A DNA stretch of 64,000 nt from Lewinellaceae bacterium. Lineage in GTDB: Bacteria; Bacteroidota; Bacteroidia; Chitinophagales; Saprospiraceae. Positions 51,917 to 60,651 of this stretch are shown here, piece by piece. The notes below the pieces were generated by a model that worked only from the letters and a program-made list of their open reading frames with translations, made no database searches and was not told where the DNA came from. The stretch is from the NCBI GenBank assembly GCA_020636355.1, contig JACJYB010000008.1:62001-126000 (forward strand), given 5' to 3'. Each line of letters opens with the position of its first letter. Within the stretch, counting starts at the first letter, position 1. A program made the position numbers and the translations under genes.

Positions 51917-52641
51917 AAAGATAAATTGAATCTTAAAATCCGATGTAGGCCTTTCAGAACTAGATTTGGCTCCACAAATATCTCAGATTTAAGTTGTTTT
52001 GACAAAAAAAATCCATCCCCTCCGGTAAGGATTACGCGCAATCCGGGAAAGGAGCGTCGAAACCGACGGATCAGTCCTTTTACCTCTTCGACAAAGCCCG
52101 CGGTTGTCCCGGATCGCATGGCATCCTCTGTAGTTTTGCCATAGAGGTGTATGCTTTGCGCCGGCTCCACTTCCGGTAACCTGGCCGTAAAGGCATGCAT
52201 TGCCTGAAACCGCATGCGTAAACCCGGCGTGATGTATCCTCCTTTAAATGCACCTTCCGGGTCCACCAGGTCAAAAGTAATGCAAGTCCCGGCGTCAACC
52301 ACCAAAACCGGCTCTCCGGGAAATTGTCCGGCGGCGGCAACTGCTCCTGCCAGCCGGTCCTTGCCCAACGTTTTGGGCGTTGCGTAATCGTTCCGGATCG
52401 GTAATGGCAACGTATGATCCAGGACCATCACATTTGACAGGCCTTTCCAGGCCTTTGCCATTTCCTGTTCTAAAACGGATGTACTGGACATTATGACGCT
52501 TTCAGGTGAATACCGGTCACCCAGGTTTAATATTTCTTTAACATCACCTACCGGAAAGACTTCAACTGTTTCCAGGCTATCATTCTGGAATATTCCGGCT
52601 TTTATCCGCTGGTTTCCGATATCCAACACCAATTCCGTCAT
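51913..52641 (-). CDS. coaX: Type III pantothenate kinase
   Basis: Phosphorylates pantothenate in the first step of coenzyme A synthesis. The 242-residue protein from the ATG at 52641 shows the ASKHA motifs LVLDIGNQRIKAGIF (phosphate 1), VDAGTCITFDLVD (phosphate 2) and LTGGDG. GGYITPGLRMRFQAM is the typical dimer and substrate region. A longer frame to 52740 overlaps purH and lacks homology. It is seven bases after purH and overlaps the barrel gene by four. Confidence 0.94.
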   Translation of the reverse strand: MTELVLDIGNQRIKAGIFQNDSLETVEVFPVGDVKEILNLGDRYSPESVIMSSTSVLEQEMAKAWKGLSNVMVLDHTLPLPIRNDYATPKTLGKDRLAGAVAAAGQFPGEPVLVVDAGTCITFDLVDPEGAFKGGYITPGLRMRFQAMHAFTARLPEVEPAQSIHLYGKTTEDAMRSGTTAGFVEEVKGLIRRFRRSFPGLRVILTGGDGFFLSKQLKSEIFVEPNLVLKGLHRILRFNLSL

Positions 52642-52648
52642 ACAACCA

Positions 52649-54181
52649 TTAATGCCTGAAATGGCGGATTCCGGTGATCGCCATGGCCATACCATGCTGA
52701 TCGCAATAATCAATGCTCTCCTGGTCCTTAATGGAACCACCGGGTTGAATTACGGCGGTAATTCCGGCTTCATCCGCTATTTCGACACAGTCCGGGAAAG
52801 GAAAAAATGCATCCGAAGCCATCACGGCACCTTTTAAAGACAATCCGTAATGCCGGGCTTTAAGGATGGCCTGATTCAGTGCATCTACCCGCGAAGTCTG
52901 TCCACAACCCATACCTACCAATTGACGGTCCTTGACGAGGCTGATGGCATTCGATTTTAAATGTTTCACACAACGTACGGCGAATAAAAGATCATCCGTC
53001 TCCCTGCTATCGCCCATCCGTTTGGTACCCCAGGTCAATTCCGCTTCCGATTCCCTTTTCCGGTCCGTCTCCTGTACGATCACCCCATTTAAGATGCTCT
53101 TATACTGGTATTTGGTGGAAGGATAAGCTTTCAACTGGAGAATGATCCTTTTTTTCTTTTTCAACAACAGCGCCTTGGCCTCCGGAGTAAAGTCGGGAGC
53201 TATCAACACTTCGTAAAACAATTCATCAATTTTGGCGGCGGTAGCAACATCAATTTTTTGATTGCAGATAATAATACCTCCGAATGCAGATACCGGATCG
53301 CCGGCTAATGCCTTGTCCCAGGCTTCTTCGACACTCCCTGCCTGGGCACATCCACAGGGATTGGTATGTTTCAAAACCGCAACGGTCGGGGCTGCATCCT
53401 TAAATTCTGCCATCAAACCAACAGCGGCATCAATATCAACCATATTGTTGAATGAAATTTCTTTACCGCCCAACTGGATCAGGATTTCATCCAAAGGACC
53501 AAAAAAGCGCCCTGATTGGTGCGGGTTCTCACCGTAGCGCATTTCCATAGCTGCCGGTATGCTCTCCTTGAAGGCAGGCACCGTACTGTCCCACACCGAA
53601 CCGCCGGCGAAATACCGGTGGATCATCGTATCGTAATGAGATGAAACTGCGAAAGCTGCGGTAGCAAAATCCCGCCTGTCCTGTATATCCGAATAGCCAT
53701 CCTTTTCAGCTAGTAATTGAGCTAGCATTGCATATTGCTGTTGAGATGAGACAATAATCACATCCTGGAAGTTCTTTGCTCCGGCCCGGATCAGGGCAAT
53801 CCCGCCGATATCAATCTTTTCAATGATCTTTTTTTCATCGGTCGTCGTGCGGACGGTTTCTTCAAATGGATACAGATCCACAATCACCAGATCTACAGCC
53901 GGAATGTCGTATTCTTTCAACTGGTTCAGGTGGCTTTCCTCACGCCGTGCCAGGATCCCGCCAAAAACTTTCGGGTGAAGGGTTTTTACCCGGCCATCGA
54001 GGATGGATGGATAACCGGTCAGGTCCTCCACCGTATTAACAGGCACTCCCAGGCTTTCTATGTAGGTCTGCGTCCCTCCGGTCGAATAAATGGTGACTCC
54101 CAGTTTGTGCAGTTGGCTGATGATTTGGTCTAGGCCCTCTTTATGATACACGGATATAAGGGCCGATTGGATCTTTTTCAT
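52649..54181 (-). CDS. purH: Bifunctional AICAR formyltransferase / IMP cyclohydrolase
   Basis: Carries out the last two steps of IMP synthesis. The N-terminal MGS-like cyclohydrolase domain (about 1-150) has ALISVYHKEGL, YSTGGTQTYIESLG and ILDGRVKTLHPKVFGGILARR. The C-terminal transferase domain includes MRYGENPHQSGRFFG, KHTNPCGCAQAG and ASDAFFPFPD with SIKDQESIDYCDQHGMAMAI near the end. The 510-residue length is normal. It heads a unit with coaX, the barrel gene and a TPR gene, downstream of a -7 box at 54221-54214. Confidence 0.97.
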   Translation of the reverse strand: MKKIQSALISVYHKEGLDQIISQLHKLGVTIYSTGGTQTYIESLGVPVNTVEDLTGYPSILDGRVKTLHPKVFGGILARREESHLNQLKEYDIPAVDLVIVDLYPFEETVRTTTDEKKIIEKIDIGGIALIRAGAKNFQDVIIVSSQQQYAMLAQLLAEKDGYSDIQDRRDFATAAFAVSSHYDTMIHRYFAGGSVWDSTVPAFKESIPAAMEMRYGENPHQSGRFFGPLDEILIQLGGKEISFNNMVDIDAAVGLMAEFKDAAPTVAVLKHTNPCGCAQAGSVEEAWDKALAGDPVSAFGGIIICNQKIDVATAAKIDELFYEVLIAPDFTPEAKALLLKKKKRIILQLKAYPSTKYQYKSILNGVIVQETDRKRESEAELTWGTKRMGDSRETDDLLFAVRCVKHLKSNAISLVKDRQLVGMGCGQTSRVDALNQAILKARHYGLSLKGAVMASDAFFPFPDCVEIADEAGITAVIQPGGSIKDQESIDYCDQHGMAMAITGIRHFRH

Positions 54182-54213
54182 GCTCAGAATGGTCTGTTGA
54201 TTTTAAGAAAGCG

Positions 54214-54221
54214 CAAAGGTA
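54214..54221 (-). promoter_or_regulatory. purH promoter -7 box
   Basis: TACCTTTG on the minus strand matches TAnnTTTG exactly, 32 bases before the purH ATG. No clear -33 element. Confidence 0.48.
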
Positions 54222-54424
54222 AGGAGAACGTCAGTAAGTTCAGTAGTTCAGCACCCAAGAAGTACTGCCTATAACCAAGATATGTTACGAATGACATATC
54301 CTCTTTTAGGTCTTCCAGTAAAAAAAGCTTTACTCACCGCCCCAAAAGACCGGATCAACCTTACCGTAACTTCCATGAATCCTGCAACGGTGATCACTGA
54401 ATAATGTGGGTGTCCAAAAACAAA

Positions 54425-54448
54425 AAAACCGCAACTTGTTGCGGTTTT
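54425..54448 (-). terminator. Intrinsic terminator after trxA
   Basis: AAAACCGCAAC (54425-54435) pairs perfectly with GTTGCGGTTTT (54438-54448). On the minus strand the hairpin runs into seven T (54428-54422). It lies 84 bases after the trxA stop. Confidence 0.88.
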
Positions 54449-54532
54449 AATATTTGTTGTGACCGGTCCATTCAGGATTGCCATTTGGACCTTGATCACC
54501 TCAGCTAGATTGTAACTTCCGTCACTTTCCGG

Positions 54533-54895
54533 TTACTCAGCCGGAGCAAGCAATTCTTTTGTGATGATCTGCTCAAGGATATTTTTAGGCAGAGCCCCCG
54601 CTTGCATCATCGGAGTTTTATCCATTGGAATGAAGAGGATGCTTGGGATACTACGGATCTGAAAGACCATAGATAACTCCTGCTCTACTTCAGTATCCAC
54701 TTTATAAATGATGATTTCCGGGTGTTCGTTGGAAAGTTGTTCCAGGATAGGAGCCACCATTTTACAGGGTCCGCACCAGTCTGCATAAAAATCGATGATG
54801 GCTGGCTTATCTCCTTTATATTTCCATTCCTTTTCCGTGGTGTAGTCGAAGATGTCAGTCTTAAATTTTTCAGTTGTTAGTTTGACCGTTGCCAT
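54533..54895 (-). CDS. trxA: Thioredoxin
   Basis: Disulfide reductase of 120 residues with active site WCGPC (Cys41, Cys44) in IDFYADWCGPCKMVAPILEQL, and a cis-proline loop IRSIPSILFIP. The N-terminal ~25 residues (KFKTDIFDYTTEKEWKYKGDKPA) are the extension seen in Bacteroidota thioredoxins. It has its own promoter box upstream and a strong terminator downstream, so it appears to be a single-gene unit. Confidence 0.95.
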   Translation of the reverse strand: MATVKLTTEKFKTDIFDYTTEKEWKYKGDKPAIIDFYADWCGPCKMVAPILEQLSNEHPEIIIYKVDTEVEQELSMVFQIRSIPSILFIPMDKTPMMQAGALPKNILEQIITKELLAPAE

Positions 54896-54937
54896 GATGT
54901 TAATTGATTTATTTTATAATGCAGTAACAAAAGTACA

Positions 54938-54945
54938 GCAGGAAA
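54938..54945 (-). promoter_or_regulatory. trxA promoter -7 box
   Basis: TACTTTTG on the minus strand matches TAnnTTTG exactly, 42 bases before the ATG. The -33 region is not convincing. Confidence 0.48.
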
Positions 54946-55035
54946 AGTGTCTGGTCTGTAACATAGGTTACATGAAATGATTCAGTGGCTGATGCTAGTG
55001 CCACAAGGCATCAGCAAGATGCTTCCCTGGGATTA

Positions 55036-57351
55036 TCATTGCCATAGGACCACCTCTTCGCCCTTCTCAAGAAGAACGGATAGGGTATCCTGGCTTTTCA
55101 ACAGGTCCCTAGAGCTATTAAATTGTTTATTTGAAAAGGGGTTTTCGAGCTTAAATAAGCCGTTTGCATTCGCAGTAACTTTAACCCTGACCACCTGGCC
55201 TTGCGCTAATTGGGCAGAGACGAGGAAAGCTCCGTAGGTCCTGAGATCTTTGAAACTGGCATTTTTCCAAGCTGCCGGTAAGGCTGGAAAAAGCGATACA
55301 ACACCCGAATGACTTTGAATCAACATTTCCTGGATTGCAGACGCAAAGGCAAAATTACCTTCTAATGTAAATGGCCGATACGTAAAATTTGAGTACCCCG
55401 CCTGGCATTGATCCCCGTTCACATGAAATGAGTTTGGCAAACAAAAACAGGTTGCAAAAATCCGCAATGCTTCTGCTGCTTTCTCTCCATTACGGGCCCT
55501 GGCGTACATATTCCCCTCCCAGCTAAATGAATAGCCCGTCCAATTATCACTGCCCTGCTTTGACAGATTGTTCAACGAATTGATCACAATATTTCGATCA
55601 TTTGGACCTTTGGCAAAGTCTAATAATCCCAATGGATGGATAGCCATTAAATGAGAAAAATGACGATGTGATTCCTGGAATAGAGCGCCTGGTGCTATCA
55701 TTAATCCGGTTTCTTCATCAACAGCTAATTCCGGCCATTCGGACAATAGTTTAGACCAATGGTCCGCTTCCTGCTGATGGCCCAGCTCAAGGGCAAGTTC
55801 AACAGCCTTCTCATAAGTCCATCGGATGAGGGCCAGGTCAAAATTGGTTGTCTCTGCAAACCATGCCTCAGCGGAATTGTCATGTATTTCCGGGCTGGAA
55901 CTGATGATCAATTTTCGGTGCCCATCAGAAGTTTTGACGGATATCTTATCCAGAAATAGAGCAACGTCCTTGAGCCATGGATAAGCCCGTTTTTCCAGAA
56001 AATCTCTGTCCATCGAAAATTTCCAATGCAGGTAAAAATGTTGGGCTAGCCAGGCCGATACCGTTTGACCCATTGAATATTGAATCCAGCCACCCATTGG
56101 TTCTCCTTTCAACGTGGTAACCCCCGGAACATTTAATCCATTAACGCCAAAATAGTCCCTGGTATATTTCTTGAAAACCGGGACATTATCCCATAACCAG
56201 TTCAAATATCCTTCCTCTAACTGAAGTTGATTGCCGGCATAAGCTGGCCAATAACTCAACTGCGTATTCAGATCATGATGGAAATCGCCCTTCCAGGGTG
56301 GTAACTTTCCATGGTCGGCCGTCCATACTGCCTGCAAGCTAATAGGAGGTGCATCAGGCCGGGCAGTCGAACCAAATTTGTACATTTCCATCCGATATTG
56401 ATGAAGCAGCAGGGAATCCGGAATCTCGATTTCAGACTGCGACCAGAAATTACTCCACCACTCCAAATGGGTTTGGTATGCCGAATCAAAACCTGCCCCT
56501 TGATTCGCCGCGACCATCTCGGTAGCCGAGGGTCCCCGTTCAGATCCCGGATCCGAAGAAGTTACCGACCAGCAGCCCACCAGTTCATCTCCATTATTTT
56601 CCCAGGCCGTGTGGATCTGATAAGTCATTTCACCCCAGCACTTTTGATCGTAGGTAATTGAATGTTCAGTTTCAGAGATATGCCCTTGCTCATAACCCAA
56701 TTCATTCAAGTCATTCGGTGACTGGCTGCTGGCTATCCCGTTCCCTTCCCGATTGTACGCTGGAGCAATCAATTGGATGTTGACTTGAGCAGGCAGGTTT
56801 TCAAATTTATACCATCCTAAAGATTTCTGAGCATGTACAAAAGCAATCAACCTGGCGCCATTTTCCCATTCGACAAAACAAGTCGCCGTCTCAAGTTCTA
56901 AGTGTACCCGTTTTACCTTTCCAAGTTCAGCGATGGTAAATTCAAGGGCTCCGGCAGGGATTTTAGAGGGTGCCGGGAGTTTATCATAAGGTACATCGAA
57001 TACCGCTTGTACTTCTTGATAGGTTCCATTCTTCCAATGCGCATAGACATCGTTAAATTTCCAATTGCTGAAATCCAGGTTTTCCATTGGTCTTAGATCC
57101 CATAGATCGGCTCGATCCAATGAAAACCGAAGCTTTCCATCTTTTTCCCAGATGAGATTACCAACCATGCCATTTCCTAACGGTATGGCTTCATCCCAGG
57201 TCTTTGCCAATTCTTTAAAAAGGAGTCCAGGTCCAACGGCTTTATTTCCATCTTCAGTTTTTTTGCAAGCGACGAAATGAACCGCCATAATGAGCAACGT
57301 GACTAATATTCGCCGACAGGCGCCCGAGGAAAACCAAAAATCTCCCATCAA
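55036..57351 (-). CDS. GH95-like glycoside hydrolase, lipoprotein
   Basis: Exported 771-residue enzyme of the GH95 type (inverting alpha-L-fucosidases and L-galactosidases). A lipoprotein-like signal ends HFVAC (Cys about 29). The N-terminal beta domain has LLFKELAKTWDEAIPLGNGMVG, and the (alpha/alpha)6 barrel has QAVWTADHGKLPPWKGD, HRHFSHLMAIHPL and SFSWEGNMYARARNG. Two positions differ from classical GH95: the usual N-x-N pair reads Asp360-Leu-Asn362, and the usual DGNFG reads EGNFA (Glu664). An SSPE motif may carry the acid. Substrate specificity is therefore uncertain. The gene stands alone. Confidence 0.85.
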   Translation of the reverse strand: MMGDFWFSSGACRRILVTLLIMAVHFVACKKTEDGNKAVGPGLLFKELAKTWDEAIPLGNGMVGNLIWEKDGKLRFSLDRADLWDLRPMENLDFSNWKFNDVYAHWKNGTYQEVQAVFDVPYDKLPAPSKIPAGALEFTIAELGKVKRVHLELETATCFVEWENGARLIAFVHAQKSLGWYKFENLPAQVNIQLIAPAYNREGNGIASSQSPNDLNELGYEQGHISETEHSITYDQKCWGEMTYQIHTAWENNGDELVGCWSVTSSDPGSERGPSATEMVAANQGAGFDSAYQTHLEWWSNFWSQSEIEIPDSLLLHQYRMEMYKFGSTARPDAPPISLQAVWTADHGKLPPWKGDFHHDLNTQLSYWPAYAGNQLQLEEGYLNWLWDNVPVFKKYTRDYFGVNGLNVPGVTTLKGEPMGGWIQYSMGQTVSAWLAQHFYLHWKFSMDRDFLEKRAYPWLKDVALFLDKISVKTSDGHRKLIISSSPEIHDNSAEAWFAETTNFDLALIRWTYEKAVELALELGHQQEADHWSKLLSEWPELAVDEETGLMIAPGALFQESHRHFSHLMAIHPLGLLDFAKGPNDRNIVINSLNNLSKQGSDNWTGYSFSWEGNMYARARNGEKAAEALRIFATCFCLPNSFHVNGDQCQAGYSNFTYRPFTLEGNFAFASAIQEMLIQSHSGVVSLFPALPAAWKNASFKDLRTYGAFLVSAQLAQGQVVRVKVTANANGLFKLENPFSNKQFNSSRDLLKSQDTLSVLLEKGEEVVLWQ

Positions 57352-57492
57352 TTCCTTGTTTGCATTACTAATTTAATCAACAAAAAATAGGGTCCATTAA
57401 GTGGAATTGACGCGCTGTCTTGACCAGTACTTCTAAAAACTGCTGTAAGGTTCATCTTCCTTTCCAGTAACTAACAGGATCGATGAAGGAAA

Positions 57493-58077
57493 TTACCGTA
57501 AGTCCAGGATATTTCCCATGTTAAAGCACGTCCTGCAGCGCGGTTCGTACTTGTCCTTTTCACCAACCAGCACGGTATCGGCTTCATTGGTTAACCGGTA
57601 AGAGTGCGTCGCCAGGTTTCCACAACGCACACAGATTGCATGGACTTTGGTGATGTATTCGGCGATGGCCAACAGATGGGGCATGGGCCCGAAAGGCTTG
57701 CCTCTGAAGTCCATGTCCAGACCGGCCGCGATGACCCGTACTCCACGATTGGCAAGTTGCTGGCAGACATCTGGGAGTTCCGGATCAAAAAATTGCGCTT
57801 CATCAATACCGACCACCTCAATACCGTCAACCTGGTCCAGCATTTCACGGGAAGTTGAAATCGGATTCGACCTGATCGCATTTTCATCGTGAGATACAAT
57901 GCGCTGTTCGTGATACCGGGTATCGATCTTTGGTTTGTAGATCATCACTTCCTGATGGGCAAACTGGGCACGTTTCAACCGACGAATCAATTCTTCTGTC
58001 TTTCCACTAAACATGGATCCGCAGATCACCTCGATCCATCCGCTACGCTGCCCCTTGAAATGTGGCTCTAAAAACAT
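57493..58077 (-). CDS. tdk: Thymidine kinase
   Basis: Salvage enzyme phosphorylating thymidine (type II, tetrameric). The 194 residues show the P-loop ICGSMFSGKTEELIRR (about 18-33), the VVGIDEAQFF Walker B-like motif, and two zinc-binding CxxC pairs (CVRC and CRTC) in the lasso region. GLDMDFRGKPFGP is the family signature. The gene diverges from an unknown gene; a 10-base inverted repeat lies in the space between them. Confidence 0.96.
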   Translation of the reverse strand: MFLEPHFKGQRSGWIEVICGSMFSGKTEELIRRLKRAQFAHQEVMIYKPKIDTRYHEQRIVSHDENAIRSNPISTSREMLDQVDGIEVVGIDEAQFFDPELPDVCQQLANRGVRVIAAGLDMDFRGKPFGPMPHLLAIAEYITKVHAICVRCGNLATHSYRLTNEADTVLVGEKDKYEPRCRTCFNMGNILDLR

Positions 58078-58146
58078 CAGGCGCTAAATTATATTACACT
58101 TTTTAATAATATTTGGCATGGTTTCTGCCCCGGTTATCCTGAATAA

Positions 58147-58184
58147 ATTGATTGATGAAACAAAAAAAGAAATTATCAATCAAT
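58147..58184. repeat. Inverted repeat between tdk and the divergent gene
   Basis: ATTGATTGAT (58147-58156) and ATCAATCAAT (58175-58184) are perfect inverted copies around an 18-base A-rich spacer. Neither flanking gene ends here, so a terminator is not needed; a protein-binding site or leader hairpin is more likely. Confidence 0.55.
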
Positions 58185-58246
58185 AGTTATACGAAACCAA
58201 CCTGAGAATTCATTCTAATTACAAACCAGAAGTAAGTATAACAAAT

Positions 58247-59095
58247 ATGAATTGGGAGAAAGCTAAAAACAGCCTGGATAAAATCAATCTATTGTGGCAA
58301 AACATCCGGATGACGGACGACTTGTCACCACTTGAGCGTGATCTGATGCTCAGCTACCTGCGCCAACTTTACGAATCTTTTCTGAATGAAATGCCAACTG
58401 TGCAGCATCAACGCAACAGTCCCACTCAGATGACGCATCAGGAAACAGCACCACCGAAAACAGCAAAACCGGATTACATTGCCCAGCCGATTGCCCGCCA
58501 GGAAACTCAAAACTACAGCGAGCCGGTAGCGAGACCCGTTGAACCGCCCAAACAGGAATCCTATGTACCTAGCAATGGTGTACATTACACGGAGGAACGG
58601 GTCGTGCCCGCCGAAGTCAGAAGGCCAGCTGCCGTGGATCCGCAACCGGTTGCACCAGTTACAGAACGCGCCATGCCCGCCCATCAGCCGGTAATTACAG
58701 CTCATCCGGTCATGCCCGCACCTGATCCGGATCCGATTGAGGTTCCTGCTCCCAGTTATACCCATCAAATAAATCCGTCACAGGCTATCCTGCGATTATT
58801 TGATGCGAATAAAGCTTCCGATTTGTCCGAGAAGTTGTCACAGCTTCCTATCTCGGATCTCTCCCGGGCTTTTGGGGTCAATGAGCGCATTCTGATCATC
58901 AATGAATTGTTTGGAGGTGATTCCGCAAAATTTGTCGATACCATCCGGAGGCTGAACTCTTTTACCCAATTTAATGATGCCAAGGCTTACCTGGTTCGTG
59001 AGGTTGCCATGCCTAATCACTGGGCCGAGGAGGACAAATCCGAGCTGGCCACCTCATTTATCCGGTTGATCCGGAGGAAATATCCATCTGTCTAA
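58247..59095 (+). CDS. Two-domain protein with proline-rich linker, unknown
   Basis: A 282-residue protein without signal peptide or membrane helix. A helical N-terminal part (about 1-48, INLLWQNIRMTDDLSPLERDLM) is joined by a long Pro/Gln/Ala/Val-rich linker (about 50-170) to a helical C-terminal domain (about 175-282). That domain contains LSEKLSQLPISDLSRAFGVNERILIINELFGGD and FVDTIRRLNSFTQFNDAKAYL-like sequence, a pattern I recall from unnamed Bacteroidota proteins. The linker is likely disordered. Divergent from tdk and 76 bases before the rhomboid gene. Function unknown. Confidence 0.75.
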   Translation: MNWEKAKNSLDKINLLWQNIRMTDDLSPLERDLMLSYLRQLYESFLNEMPTVQHQRNSPTQMTHQETAPPKTAKPDYIAQPIARQETQNYSEPVARPVEPPKQESYVPSNGVHYTEERVVPAEVRRPAAVDPQPVAPVTERAMPAHQPVITAHPVMPAPDPDPIEVPAPSYTHQINPSQAILRLFDANKASDLSEKLSQLPISDLSRAFGVNERILIINELFGGDSAKFVDTIRRLNSFTQFNDAKAYLVREVAMPNHWAEEDKSELATSFIRLIRRKYPSV

Positions 59096-59171
59096 TCAGG
59101 CTCTTCATCGAAAAAGCATGCATGAAAAGCTTCCGGTCTGGAGTTTTGTAAGGAACGTTTAAAATTAAACC

Positions 59172-59840
59172 ATGACCCAAGGCGCGGAACCTGAAGAAAG
59201 TTTTATGCAGCAAGCAGGCCAACGGCTGCGATGGCCGGTACTTTTGGTCGTGCTCATCTGGATCATACAGGGCTTTCAATACCTCTTGAATGGTCAATTA
59301 GGGGCATTGGGTATTTACCCGCACCACATATCCGGTCTCAAGGGCATCGTATTCGCACCGCTGATTCACGGAAGCTGGGGTCACCTGATTTCCAACACGG
59401 TCCCTTTATTCGTATTGACCCTCATCCTGGCTGTCTTTTATCGCCGTATTGCTTTCATCAGCTTTGTCTTAATCTACCTGGGTACCGGTTTAGCCGTTTG
59501 GTTGTTTGCCCGCCCGGTGTATCATATCGGGGCCAGTGGAGTCGTCTACGGGTTGCTCTCCTTTATCTTCTGGTCAGGTGTTTTCCGGCGGAATATCCGC
59601 TCCATCGTCCTCGCTCTTATCGTGACCATTTTGTATAGCGGATTCATCTGGGGGGTGCTCCCTTTGAAAGAAGGCATCTCCTGGGAAAGCCACCTATATG
59701 GTGCTGTCGTAGGTATCCTGGTCGCATTCTTATTCAGACATGCTAAAGATCCCGATGAAGAGATGCGGTATAGCTATGAAGAGGAGCCTGATCAGGAAAA
59801 ACGCTATTTCTATAACCGGGATACATTTGACCATCATTGA
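59172..59840 (+). CDS. Rhomboid family intramembrane serine protease
   Basis: Membrane protease that cuts transmembrane segments. Over 222 residues it has about six helices; the catalytic serine is Ser122 in GASGVVYG and the histidine is His174 in WESHLYG. The WGHLISN motif (about 69-75) supplies the oxyanion-hole region. The C-terminal tail (about 190-222) is charged, with repeats of DPDEEMRYSYEEEPDQEKRY-like sequence, and is cytoplasmic by prediction. Substrates are unknown. Confidence 0.93.
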   Translation: MTQGAEPEESFMQQAGQRLRWPVLLVVLIWIIQGFQYLLNGQLGALGIYPHHISGLKGIVFAPLIHGSWGHLISNTVPLFVLTLILAVFYRRIAFISFVLIYLGTGLAVWLFARPVYHIGASGVVYGLLSFIFWSGVFRRNIRSIVLALIVTILYSGFIWGVLPLKEGISWESHLYGAVVGILVAFLFRHAKDPDEEMRYSYEEEPDQEKRYFYNRDTFDHH

Positions 59841-60023
59841 CCTTTATCCTGTAAAAGGTTGATATCCCGGGGCTACCCCGAGTACAATTTCCGGGTTCAA
59901 ATAGAAAAAGGCACCGGCAGTATACCAGACGCCCTTTTGAATCATTATTTTATTTGATCTTCCTGAGAGAAAGCCCCGGGAATCTATTGAGATTAACCAG
60001 ATGGCCGGACGAGCTTAAGCGCT

Positions 60024-60401
60024 TTAATTGGTATCTATTCGCATCTCCTGGATGAGAAATTTGTCTCCTTTTTGTTTGAAATAAAAGAATACCCGGTATT
60101 CACCGTCATCGGTTGTTAATTTGGCAATGGTAAATGATGTTTCATCCGACTTGTTAGCACCTTTGTGTATGGGCTGACAGGATTTCGGTTTATGATCCTG
60201 GAAAAATTTCTGTAAGTGGTTGCGAACCAAAGATTTATCGTAGATCGTCTGGTGATCGAGGACATGTAATTCGATCTGGTCATCCATCTGTGTAAGGAGC
60301 TGATCCACCTGTCCCGAAGACATCGCCTCAAAGATGGATTCCATGTTTTGGTCCAATGCCATGGAGGAGATGACGACAATACTCAATAATAAGGTTTTCA
60401 T
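60024..60401 (-). CDS. DUF4783 (NTF2-like) exported protein
   Basis: Small exported protein of 125 residues with a Sec signal (MKTLLLSIVVISSMA) and an NTF2-like DUF4783 domain. Family features are ESIFEAMSSGQVDQL at the start of the mature protein, FFQDHKPKSCQPIHKG in the middle and YRVFFYFKQKGDKFLIQEMRID at the end. I chose the ATG at 60401; one two codons earlier is possible. Its role is unknown. It converges toward the rhomboid gene and diverges from gpmI. Confidence 0.82.
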   Translation of the reverse strand: MKTLLLSIVVISSMALDQNMESIFEAMSSGQVDQLLTQMDDQIELHVLDHQTIYDKSLVRNHLQKFFQDHKPKSCQPIHKGANKSDETSFTIAKLTTDDGEYRVFFYFKQKGDKFLIQEMRIDTN

Positions 60402-60544
60402 ATGCAATCATTTAGTTTCAAAGTAGTTCTATAACGTATAAGCAAAGCAACTAAAAATGTAAACAAATGAATGCGGATGAAAATTCGATCCTGCATCATA
60501 TACCTTTTGACGATCGTTAAAGGGCTCGTCACAACTTGGTTGTC

Positions 60545-60599
60545 AAATACCATGCGAATCGGCAGATAATAACAAGATATTAACCTAAGCATGGTATTT
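60545..60599 (+). other. Long-loop hairpin with T-tract upstream of gpmI
   Basis: AAATACCATGC (60545-60555) and GCATGGTATTT (60589-60599) are perfect 11-base inverted copies with a 33-base loop. The right arm runs into TTTTTT (60597-60602), so it resembles a terminator or attenuator. No gene ends upstream on this strand. Confidence 0.5.
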
Positions 60600-60651
60600 T
60601 TTATTGCCATTCTTCCGACTTTTGTGCGATCAAAGCTTTGAATCCGTTAAC

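Larger units (their letters stand above)
54182..54532. other. Intergenic region between purH and trxA
   Basis: No gene is supported in these 351 bases. They hold the purH promoter box and the trxA terminator, given separately. Open frames here on either strand are short and lack family features. Confidence 0.6.
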
